Shown in pieces: positions 56,163 through 64,000 of a stretch of 64,000 nucleotides of DNA. Positions within the stretch are counted from its first letter, which is position 1. The number at the start of each line of letters is the position of its first letter. Where the stretch lies: positions 2,294,001-2,358,000 of the forward strand of contig NC_063020.1 of the NCBI RefSeq assembly GCF_020509005.1, in the 5' to 3' direction. The translations under genes were made by a program, and so were the position numbers. This DNA is from Fulvia fulva (Eukaryota > Ascomycota > Dothideomycetes > Mycosphaerellales > Mycosphaerellaceae). The notes below the pieces were generated by a model. That model ran no database searches. It was given only the letters and a program-made list of their open reading frames with translations, and had not been told where the DNA came from.

Positions 56163-57122
56163 ATGGCAGCAGCAGCCTCAGTCCCTGACGCGATAGCACC
56201 CACACAGAAGAAGCGACCCAGGCTGAATCCAGCGCGACGAAAGACAGCCAAGGCCAAGGTGCAGTCTGAGGCAACACCAGCCGTGTCAGTGGCGAAGACA
56301 AGAGGCGAAAGCGCACTGGAAGTCAAGAAATCGAGTCCGACCGCGAGCATCAAGCCAAAGCCCTCGACAAGGCAGAACTCGATCCCCACGGCGTGTTCAT
56401 CTAGTCATAGCGTTGTGAAGCCGACGAGAGCGGCACCAAAGTCCTCTCAAAAGTGCCAGAACTCCGCGAAACAAGATCTTCCTCCTCCTCCAGGAGCAGG
56501 TGGCGGAAGTAATGCCAGTACTGTCGCTCTGGCAGCGCCCTCTTTCGTGACTGGGGGTCTTCTAGGCTGCGCAGCGGGCGCCGCCGTCTTGCTCGGAAGT
56601 GGTCTTTTAAAGAATGCAGTCGGGGTCGATTCTGCTGTCCTGGCTGCTCGCAGTGCGAAGGCCGTGCTGAACAACCTGATCGACGACTCAATCACGAGCA
56701 TGAAGGCCGGTACCTATAGCTCCGCCGATTCGCTGGACATGCTGCGGAGAACAACCCTGGCATATGCAACTCTCGTACCCGGAGGTGCACCCTTTGTTGA
56801 GCGGATGTTCCGTGAGGTCGAGATGATCCGTAGGCAGCGCGGACATGAAGTGGACAAAGTCGTGGCTGATGCCAGTGCTGAGCTGTCTGTCGCCGGCAAG
56901 AAAGGCGCGGGTCCAGCTGAGCTGCAAAGCATCATCGTGAGCAACCTGGTCAAGATTTCACAATTTGCTGGCACAGCAACGCAAGACATCGTGGCTCGTA
57001 ACCCACGATTGAGCCCATTCCGAGACGGTGCTGCCAAAGCACTGAGGCCACCACCTCAACCCAAGACACCTACGCTCAAGCTGAACATGACGATGAAGCA
57101 AAAGCAGACTGCCGCTGCGTGA
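56163..57122 (+). CDS. Hypothetical protein with one Gly/Ala-rich hydrophobic segment
   Basis: A single exon of 319 residues. The first 110 are basic, Ser/Pro/Ala-rich and disordered, with a KKRPRLNPARRKTAKAK patch. Residues 125-160 (FVTGGLLGCAAGAAVLLGSG and following) are hydrophobic and could be a membrane segment or a glycine zipper. The C-terminal half is helical (SMKAGTYSSADSLDMLRRTT, FVERMFREVEMIRRQRGHE). I recognise no family. The basic N-terminus could serve as nuclear or mitochondrial targeting; that is inference. Composition and a clean start and stop support a real gene. Confidence 0.68.
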   Translation: MAAAASVPDAIAPTQKKRPRLNPARRKTAKAKVQSEATPAVSVAKTRGESALEVKKSSPTASIKPKPSTRQNSIPTACSSSHSVVKPTRAAPKSSQKCQNSAKQDLPPPPGAGGGSNASTVALAAPSFVTGGLLGCAAGAAVLLGSGLLKNAVGVDSAVLAARSAKAVLNNLIDDSITSMKAGTYSSADSLDMLRRTTLAYATLVPGGAPFVERMFREVEMIRRQRGHEVDKVVADASAELSVAGKKGAGPAELQSIIVSNLVKISQFAGTATQDIVARNPRLSPFRDGAAKALRPPPQPKTPTLKLNMTMKQKQTAAA

Positions 57123-57874
57123 TCTCAATCGTTGAATATGCTGGCTTGATGAACGATGCTGCGCATTCTGATCATGGCAGGCGGCATCTATAGCTCACAA
57201 TGATTGACATCGCCTTCTCGATGCACCATTCTATGGACGGCCTCACACGGGACCCAGGCCCGGCAGGTCCGTGTCGCAATGGTGCGAAGAACTTCAAGGC
57301 AACCACTTGAGCCACCATAGCACGAGACGCCTAGTCGGTGCGACAGTATCTTGTGGGATGCTCGAGATCCGGCACGGCAATGCGTACAATGAGCGCCCTG
57401 CATCCGCCATGTGTTCAGGAACCAATCCTGTGGAGCTTGTCTCCACTTCCCACGACCAACTGCTGCTTTCTCGCAGCGGACGAAACAGATGCAGATGAAG
57501 AGGCCAACTTCAAGCCAATTGCCATGGTCGCTGATATTGCCAATGCCGCGCCACTGTGCATTTCCTTGATCTGGTTTCACATTGAAGCTATGTAGCACCA
57601 AGTGACGACCTCCAAGCTTTCTAGGCCTTGCCAGTAAACAAGCCGTCCCGCTGTCCAGAATCGCCAAATGCGGAGCCCCAGGTTCCGGGAGTGACGATGG
57701 AAGTGTCCTCATATGGCACGCAGGTGGTGTTCCGGGCTCCATTAGGCAGGTGAGTGGCATCTCGTGGCATCGACTTGAACTACGTTACCATATATCATTG
57801 TTGGTCGGGATGTATATCCACACAGTACAGGAGTCAGCAAGTTCTTGTGCGAGCATACTCTGACAACGGCCACG
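57123..57874. other. Intergenic spacer
   Basis: About 750 bp, including the mannanase promoter. The minus-strand frame 57188-57760 lacks motifs and is not considered a gene. Confidence 0.5.
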
Positions 57875-59220
57875 ATGTTGCCAGTCGCTACTCTCCTCTC
57901 TCTGGCACTCGTCGGCAGTGCGGTAGCAGTCCCAAAGGCAAAGGCACCTCCAGCTGGTTTCGTCACAACTGCAGGAACCAAGTTCCAACTGGACGGCAAA
58001 GACTTCTACTTCGCCGGTAGCAATGCCTACTACTTTCCCTTCAACAACAATCAGACAGATGTCGAACTTGGCATGCGCGCTGCAAAGAATGCTGGCCTGA
58101 CCGTGTTCCGGACCTGGGGCTTCAATGACAAGAACGTAACATACTCAGCGACAGGCCTGCCACAGTATGGCGCAGAAGGCGCAGGTTCCACCGATGTCGT
58201 CTTCCAGAGATTCGCCAATGGCAAGTCGACGATTGACCTGACCGCATTCGACAAGGTAGTCAACGCAGCAACACAGACTGGCATCAAGCTTGTCGTGTGT
58301 ATGACGAACAACTGGGCAGACTATGGTGGCATGGACGTCTACACTGTGAATTTGGGCGGCAAGTATCATGACGACGTATGTCCAGCTCGCTTCCTATATT
58401 TCACGATGTCAACGCTAACGTTTGACAGTTCTACCGCTTGCCCGCGATCAAGGATGCGTACAAGAGATATGCTAAGGCCGTGGTCACACGCTACAAGAAC
58501 AGCCCAGCGATCATGGCATGGGAGCTTGCAAATGAGCCTCGCTGTCAAGCCGATGGGGTCCGCAACCTTCCACGCAGTGAGAATTGCACACCGGACATAC
58601 TGACCTCCTGGATGGACGAGATGAGCACATACATCAAATCGCTCGATCCGAATCACCTTGTCACTACTGGATCTGAAGGTGGCTACAATATCCCCAGCAA
58701 CCCCGACGGCTTCTACAATGGCTATGATGGTGGTGATTTCGAGAAGGAGCTGAAGTTGAAGAACATTGACTTCAACACTTTCCACACTTACCCAGATTGG
58801 TGGAGCAAGACCGTGCAGTGGGCGAACCAGTGGATCAAGGATCATGCTGCGACGGGACAGGAAGTGGGCAAGCCAGTCGTTCACGAAGAGTATGGCTGGC
58901 TTACACCCGCTGCGCGTCTCGAATATCTCGGTAAGACAGCTGCAGCCAACGAAACGCGTGTCAACGTATTGGGTCTATGGCAGAACACCACCTTGGCCCT
59001 GAAGGTGTCAGACATGTACTGGCAGTTCGGTTACTCCGGATTCTCGTATGGCAGGAACCATAATGATGGTTTCACGATCTATCTTGATGAGTAAGTGATG
59101 CTTGAACATTACATCAACGAACTACCACTAACTACTCGTAGCGCCGAGGCGCAGCCACTCGTGTACCAGCATGCGGCACGAGTGAATGCTCTCAAAGGTC
59201 CACAAAGGTATGGCCGTTAG
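57875..59220 (+). CDS. Secreted GH5 endo-1,4-beta-mannanase
   Basis: Exons 57875-58375, 58429-59090 and 59142-59220 (introns of 53 and 51 bp with GCTAAC/ACTAAC branch points) encode 413 residues. A signal peptide ([20 protein letters not shown]) leads into the GH5_7 fold: [36 protein letters not shown], the acid/base Glu in [10 protein letters not shown] (about residue 205), [11 protein letters not shown], and the nucleophile Glu in VVHEEYGW (about residue 319), then [10 protein letters not shown]. No carbohydrate-binding module is attached. It should cleave beta-1,4-mannan backbones outside the cell, fitting plant-biomass use or infection. The ATG at 57875 is fixed by the signal peptide. Confidence 0.95.
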
Positions 59221-59399
59221 CTACAACGAATGATTGCTGGTGGGCAGAGAGCAGCAGAAAGTCCAAGAATCGACTGTAAATCGTTGTAGCAAACACGTCT
59301 ACAAAGCTTTGATGACCATAAGATACTGTTGCCCTCGCATCCAATTCTCTGTCCATCACAGGGTTACATAGCCATACCAATAACAGACCATCTCCATCA

Positions 59400-59788
59400 A
59401 TGCCAGCTCCAATGTTCCCAACCACAACCTCCGACATCGCTTCCATCGCCACCAGTGCCGCCATCATCTTCGGCATGTACAAACTCGACCGGGGCGCCCA
59501 GCGCCAGCGAGGCCTCATGGAGGGACCTGGCGACTTACAAGACCAGCAGATCGACGAGTTCATGAAGAGATGTGGAAAACTCTCAGCGCTCTGCACCTTT
59601 GCCACTGCCGGAAATGGCGCATTTCTGTACAATATGGGCGGTGGTGCTTTAAGCTGGGTGCTTTAAGCTGGGCACTTTGTGCCACTGCGTTGAGGATGCT
59701 TTGGAAGGTTGAATGGGGTTGGGGAGAGCTTGGAGTGAAGCTGGAGGGGTTGAAGAAGGCGGAGGAGGCGGGGGTTGAGATGGATTAG
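59400..59788 (+). pseudogene. Small membrane-type protein broken by a 14-bp duplication
   Basis: From ATG 59400 the frame gives MPAPMFPTTTSDIASIATSA, IIFGMYKLDRGAQRQRGL, LQDQQIDEFMKRCGKLSALC and FATAGNGAFLYNMGGGALSW, then stops at 59664-59666. A 14-bp unit is present twice in tandem (59644-59657 and 59658-59671). Removing one copy restores one frame through ALSWALCATALRMLWKVEWG and LGVKLEGLKKAEEAGVEMD to the stop at 59788, 124 residues. The intact form would have one or two membrane-prone segments and a charged tail; no family recognised. As written an 88-residue product could still be made. Confidence 0.6.
59644..59671. repeat. 14-bp tandem duplication
   Basis: GTGCTTTAAGCTGG occurs twice head to tail. 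The unit is not a multiple of three, and the second copy places a TAA in frame. Confidence 0.95.
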
Positions 59789-60427
59789 GGGAAGGAGGTG
59801 GACGTTGTGTGGATAGTGGTGTGAGGTGAAGTGATAGAGGCGTGCTGAGGCGAGATGTGAGGTACACGGGTAGCCTGGGCACTGCCATTGCTCACAGGTA
59901 TTGTGGTCAATAAGTCATGGTATCGATGCTGCCCATCGTCACAGTAAGTCCATGGCAAATAATGATTCGAACATTTGCTTCCTACGCCTCTAACTGCAAA
60001 GAAAATGAAGACGGCTCGCAACAAGTCGATGCACCTTCAAGCGGGTGCAGCCATAGAGGGGCCTGTCACTATGGATCGAACCTGCCTCGAGACACCAACG
60101 CTCCTCCCTACGACGCGCCTTCTTTCTGGAACGCCCGCACCTGCATCCGATGGCCACTTTCACGGAGTACTTCTGCCGTGCGCTGGGTGGTCATTGCCAC
60201 ACGCAACCAACCTGCGAATGTTGCTTGACTGTTGCGCTCTTTCTTTCGTCTTGAGCATCGGCCAATACGCAAGTGTACGGGTCTTTCTCTAGTCTCTCTA
60301 CATGAAGAGGGTATCACGTAATGCATCATCCCAGACAACAATGCAGCCAGTCCGCCAAACGCCCTCGCTATACTGTGCCATGCCATGCTTTTGTACACAC
60401 ACCGCCAACTCCCCCAAAGACGTTTGT
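59789..60427. other. Convergent intergenic region
   Basis: About 640 bp between the broken small gene (+) and the Utp20 stop codon (-). No other feature seen. Confidence 0.5.
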
Positions 60428-63400
60428 CTACCACCCTCTCCTCATACCTCTCGCCTCCTGGCCCTTTGCCTTAATTTTGACTTTCTTGGCCTCATACTTC
60501 CTCTTCTTGCCACTCGCCCACTTTTCCGGCGCACTGACTGCCTCAATGCGCCTCTTCTGCCTCCTCTCATCACGTCTGTTCTTCGCCTCGGTCCTCGCTG
60601 AAGCCAAGGCGGCAACGTACGCTTGTGAACCAATCTTTTTCTGAATGAGGTCCATTGTCTCTCGAGCTTTGTCCTCGAGCGCCTTGTAGAGATCGCCTGG
60701 TGGCTTGGGCACAGTAGGATCTGTGAGTGCGTAGAGCGGTCGAAGGACGACTTGAAGATCGGGGATGTTCTCAATCTGGTTGATCAGAGCCGCAACGGTC
60801 TGTAGTGCTGTTGTGCGAGACATGACGGAAAACTTGTCAGCCATGAGCATGGAGGACAGGCGGCGGAGGAGGTTTGCGAGAGCGGTCTTGTTGGGCACCT
60901 GGGAGTCTTCCTCACTGGCTTCCTCTTCATCGGACTCCTGGTCCACGTTGTCGCTCGATGGCATCTGATTAGCATCGAAGCAGCGACCAAGGAAGACAAG
61001 ATTGCGGATGATCTGCACAGTCAGTGTCTCGCTTGTGCCTAATGAGATTGCCCGCAGTGCCTGTAGATTAACAGCGCGAAGGCTCCGCATATCTTCAGCG
61101 CCCAGTTCCACGCCTCCAGAGCCTCGCAATGGCAGCCCTGCCAGTTTGTACTCGGTCTTTGAACTGTAGCTGGCGATGTCGTCGAAGAATTTGCCAAGTA
61201 GAGTGGCAACGGACTCTTGCACTTCCACACTGTCGCGGGCTGGTAACTTTTGCAAAATTTTCCATAGATCAGCACAATCCCTGCCTAGACCTACAGCAGG
61301 CGCTGTCTCGACGAGCACTGACATAGCCTGCAGCGTGTCCAAGATCAGTCTTGGCTGCTCGATGGTCTCTTCGTTGGCGAAGTCAGATAAGATGTCCTCC
61401 AGCTTATCCCGTAGACTCTCGAGCTGCTTCTGAGGCAATGTCTGGGACCGCATCAAGACACTCCAGCACTGCAAGGCACCAGCTTTGATCGCTGCCTTCT
61501 TCTCAGGCTTCAGCCAAGTCTCCATCATGGTCAGGAACTGCTTGAGCTGCTCACCGCCAGCACGTTCAAAGATCCTGCCGACCAGAAGCTTTGCCATGTC
61601 GCGACAATTGTTGTCAGTATCGCTGACCAGTACCGGCAGCAACGAAACGAAGATCCTTGGACTTGTCTCAGCAAGCACGTCGTCACCAATCTTGCCAAGC
61701 ATTTGATGCAGAAACTCCATGACGCTCTGTCGACCAGAAGCGTGTTGATATTGTAGATTGCCGACCAGGAACGATGTCTGCTTCTGCCATCTGTCTTTGC
61801 CTTGAGGATACTCCATGACGAATTGCAGGTAGGCGCTTCTTGCACTTTCACGAATGGATCGATCAGGATTGGTTACCATAGCTTTGCCAACCTCGTCCAT
61901 GAGCTCGTAGACTTCAGTGATCAAGATCTTGCGCCCAAGAACCGAGCGTAAGAATTTATAAATGACGCCCTGTCGATCTGGCTCATCGATGTCGGTCTTT
62001 AGTCGCTTGAGCAGAAGAGCCATGTCTTTCTCCTTCACTTCGACAGTACGCTTCTCACGGAGCACTGACGTGATGAGCTCAAGGGCAGCCTTGACAGAAT
62101 CTGTAGTCATGTTCGGTGCACCCTTGATCATAGCTACAGCCTCCTTGACGTAGACTGGTGCATTATCATCGAGCTTCTTGATGGGGACACGCATGATCGT
62201 CGAGAGCAGTCGCACTGCCGATAGCTTGACCTCTTCTTGGCCTTGGATGAGAGCATCGCCTGCCATAGGCAAAAATCCAGCCAAGTTTTGCGGAGTCTGC
62301 AGATCTTCATGGCGCCGAAGGGCTTTGCGGAGCAGATTGAGAGCAAAGCTGACCAACTTGAAACGGTACGATGTCGTTGTACTCTTCTCGTGTAGACCTT
62401 TGGGTGCTTCTAGCTGTACCAGGAATCGTTTGCGACGCTCATCGAACAGCGTCTGCGCGGCAGGTACTGCTGCCTCCTCTTGATAGACCTGACTGACGAT
62501 CTCCCAGCAAAAGCTGAGCATGTCCCTGCTGTCTGAGGCAGGATTCTCGTCAACGCCCTTGCGAAGCCGCGTCAAAAGCTCGTCAATCTTCTTGAGCGAC
62601 TTCAAGTCAAGTCTTTCTGACAAAAGTGACCGAATGGGTCGGACGAGTTCTCCGAGCTTGCGAATAGGTGTAATCCGGGCAAGATGTTCCATCGTATCAT
62701 AGCTCTTACTGCTCTTGACCTCTTTCATGCCGCTCTTGTACTCCTCTGCGTCTTTTTCTTGCCCAGTGACGCCGAAAATGTCGTCCATGATGACGGCCAT
62801 CAGATCTGGCAAGCATTCATCAAGATCTCCCGGCGAGAGCTTGGCATCCACCAGGAGGGCATGCACGGTGAAAGAGAGCACGTGCAGCTGATATCCACGC
62901 TTCAGCGCACTTCGCAGCTCTCTAAGAATGAAGCTGAAGTAGTTGGGGCCGACTAGCGATGAAACGGCCTTGAGCGCCTTTCGCGTCTCATCGCGAGCCT
63001 CTTGGCTGCGACTCCGGAAAACGTGTGATACGTCTGTCAACACAGCAGGCAGTCGCGCTGCGAACTCATTCTCCGGCAGTGCGAGCATGAGTTTCACGAT
63101 GGTGACGGCTACTGGCATACGACGATCGACCGTGGACTCGTCCTTCTGGTGCAGATACGCTAGAAGTGGAGGCAACTGCTCGCTGATCACCGCCTTGCTG
63201 GAGAGTACGCTGGCCTTTGCAGTCGTAGCGTCCGAAGCAGGATCTTCGGCACCGTCGGACGACTGCGATGCCCTTGCACCATCGACCATCGCACCAAGAA
63301 GTCTTAGGACGGTCTTCTCGAGCTCAACCTTTGACTTTAGGTAGGCGGTGTATCTCTTAAAGGTGGCCCTGAAAGCCGACTGATTTAGGACTGTCGCCAA

Positions 63401-64000
63401 AGCACCGATGGTCTGCACTGCTTGATCCGTCAACGTCCTACCGGAGTCGCCCTCTATCGCATCGAAGACGAAGTGTTCGAGCAAAGGTAGCAAGATTCGC
63501 GATACGTTGCTGGAACTGAGATTGCCTGCTTCCTCGGTAAGTCGTCGTAGGGCTCTCAGGCGGCGATGCTGCTGGATGTGAAGGATGTTGTTGAAGAAGG
63601 AAGCTTCCTCGTCTCCGCCCACCGCCAGTGTGTACATGTTGCTGACCTTCTGCCATGTCGACAACTTCTCCACGAGATGTCCTAACACTTGGAGATACTC
63701 GGCTCGAACAAGCTCGGATTGCTCCTTTACGCCATGCTCGATGCCCGTATAGACTGCATCATCGAGAAGCACCTTCCAATCATCGTCTTCAATGTGCTGA
63801 GCAGCAGCATCGACGAAAAGTTGCAAGGCATGAGATGCACTAGACCTATTGACACGATCTTCCGAATCTCTGATGTAGTAGAGGCAATTGTGCACCACAG
63901 GCAGCCACTGCTCCAAGCTCATTGCGTTGGATGATTCGTAGATCCAAGTAAATGCTTGTTCACGACGTTCGTGGTTTGGCTCGTCAAGGCGAGTTCCCAT
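60428..64000 (-). CDS. UTP20: Utp20 (U3 snoRNP / SSU processome component), C-terminal part
   Basis: An unbroken minus-strand frame of 1190 codons that runs off the window's right edge; the terminal ATG at 64000 is probably internal. Utp20/DRIM proteins are about 2500 residues, so this is roughly the C-terminal half. Diagnostic is EASFFNNILHIQQHRRLRALRRL (written here in part: FFNNILHIQQHRRLRALRRL), the Utp20 family signature; the remainder is a HEAT-like helical solenoid ending in a Lys/Arg-rich nucleolar-type tail (RRDERRQKRRIEAVSAPEKW; KWASGKKRKYEAKKVKIKAK). It acts in the nucleolus in early 18S rRNA processing at sites A0-A2. With RPA2 and eL42 it is the third ribosome-production gene here. 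No intron is seen in this part. Confidence 0.93.
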   Translation of the reverse strand: MGTRLDEPNHERREQAFTWIYESSNAMSLEQWLPVVHNCLYYIRDSEDRVNRSSASHALQLFVDAAAQHIEDDDWKVLLDDAVYTGIEHGVKEQSELVRAEYLQVLGHLVEKLSTWQKVSNMYTLAVGGDEEASFFNNILHIQQHRRLRALRRLTEEAGNLSSSNVSRILLPLLEHFVFDAIEGDSGRTLTDQAVQTIGALATVLNQSAFRATFKRYTAYLKSKVELEKTVLRLLGAMVDGARASQSSDGAEDPASDATTAKASVLSSKAVISEQLPPLLAYLHQKDESTVDRRMPVAVTIVKLMLALPENEFAARLPAVLTDVSHVFRSRSQEARDETRKALKAVSSLVGPNYFSFILRELRSALKRGYQLHVLSFTVHALLVDAKLSPGDLDECLPDLMAVIMDDIFGVTGQEKDAEEYKSGMKEVKSSKSYDTMEHLARITPIRKLGELVRPIRSLLSERLDLKSLKKIDELLTRLRKGVDENPASDSRDMLSFCWEIVSQVYQEEAAVPAAQTLFDERRKRFLVQLEAPKGLHEKSTTTSYRFKLVSFALNLLRKALRRHEDLQTPQNLAGFLPMAGDALIQGQEEVKLSAVRLLSTIMRVPIKKLDDNAPVYVKEAVAMIKGAPNMTTDSVKAALELITSVLREKRTVEVKEKDMALLLKRLKTDIDEPDRQGVIYKFLRSVLGRKILITEVYELMDEVGKAMVTNPDRSIRESARSAYLQFVMEYPQGKDRWQKQTSFLVGNLQYQHASGRQSVMEFLHQMLGKIGDDVLAETSPRIFVSLLPVLVSDTDNNCRDMAKLLVGRIFERAGGEQLKQFLTMMETWLKPEKKAAIKAGALQCWSVLMRSQTLPQKQLESLRDKLEDILSDFANEETIEQPRLILDTLQAMSVLVETAPAVGLGRDCADLWKILQKLPARDSVEVQESVATLLGKFFDDIASYSSKTEYKLAGLPLRGSGGVELGAEDMRSLRAVNLQALRAISLGTSETLTVQIIRNLVFLGRCFDANQMPSSDNVDQESDEEEASEEDSQVPNKTALANLLRRLSSMLMADKFSVMSRTTALQTVAALINQIENIPDLQVVLRPLYALTDPTVPKPPGDLYKALEDKARETMDLIQKKIGSQAYVAALASARTEAKNRRDERRQKRRIEAVSAPEKWASGKKRKYEAKKVKIKAKGQEARGMRRGW

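Noticed and set aside
60050..60110. Possible tRNA B box on the minus strand (GGTTCGATCC)
   Set aside because: Flanking bases cannot form a T stem or acceptor stem, so no tRNA is called.
1..64000. CRISPR arrays, rRNA genes, a biosynthetic cluster or a prophage-like system
   Set aside because: No repeat-spacer pattern, no rRNA and no co-located biosynthetic backbone enzyme was seen; a fungal chromosome would not be expected to carry CRISPR or prophage.

Overview
This window is nuclear DNA of a filamentous ascomycete. The signs are: most genes carry short GT-AG introns (about 50-200 bp) with CTAAC/CTGAC-like branch points; a Zn2Cys6 regulator, an Rcr-family protein, a DUF3824 protein, an Lte1-type RasGEF, a GH128 GPI protein and a GH5 mannanase are typical Pezizomycotina families; there are no operons or Shine-Dalgarno signals. 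A dothideomycete is the best guess from the gene families, but the sequence alone does not settle it. Exon coordinates below come from hand-joining reading frames at consensus splice sites, with the phase checked at each junction.

Layout. 1-3.1 kb: no supportable gene. 3.1-12.7 kb (+): Zn2Cys6 regulator, DUF3824 Arg/Ser-rich protein, biotin carboxylase/BCCP protein. 13.0-16.7 kb (-): second-largest subunit of RNA polymerase I. 17.3-20.4 kb (+): six-exon Arl8 GTPase and an Rcr-like membrane protein. 21.2-24.1 kb: two convergent oxidoreductases (MDR with an acidic N-terminal extension; polyol-type SDR). 24.6-27.3 kb: GMC oxidoreductase relic, intact ribosomal protein eL42, broken ABM-domain monooxygenase. 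28.7-34.1 kb (+): Lte1-type RasGEF. 34.4-41.5 kb: a small LPxELRNLIF protein, an eight-exon orphan gene, a MITE and a frameshifted small gene. 42-49 kb: coiled-coil nuclear-type protein, OST3/6, nitrilase with an early stop, frameshifted orphan, small acidic/basic protein. 50-60 kb: Mep ammonium permease, GH128 protein, hypothetical, GH5 mannanase, a small membrane protein broken by a 14-bp duplication. 60.4 kb to the end (-): C-terminal half of Utp20, running off the edge.

Functionally this is mostly a housekeeping neighbourhood: Pol I, Utp20 and eL42 all serve ribosome production; Arl8, OST3/6, Rcr and the GPI protein serve the endomembrane and wall; Mep, nitrilase and mannanase serve nutrition. 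Nothing looks like a biosynthetic cluster.

The most notable material is (i) a 263-bp non-autonomous DNA transposon with 35-bp perfect terminal inverted repeats and a 10-bp target duplication; (ii) an apparently undescribed multi-exon gene at 36.9-38.9 kb; and (iii) six lesions in otherwise recognisable reading frames (one large deletion, two nonsense codons, two single-base homopolymer frameshifts, one 14-bp duplication). The lesions could be gene decay, partly by RIP, or consensus errors in the assembly.
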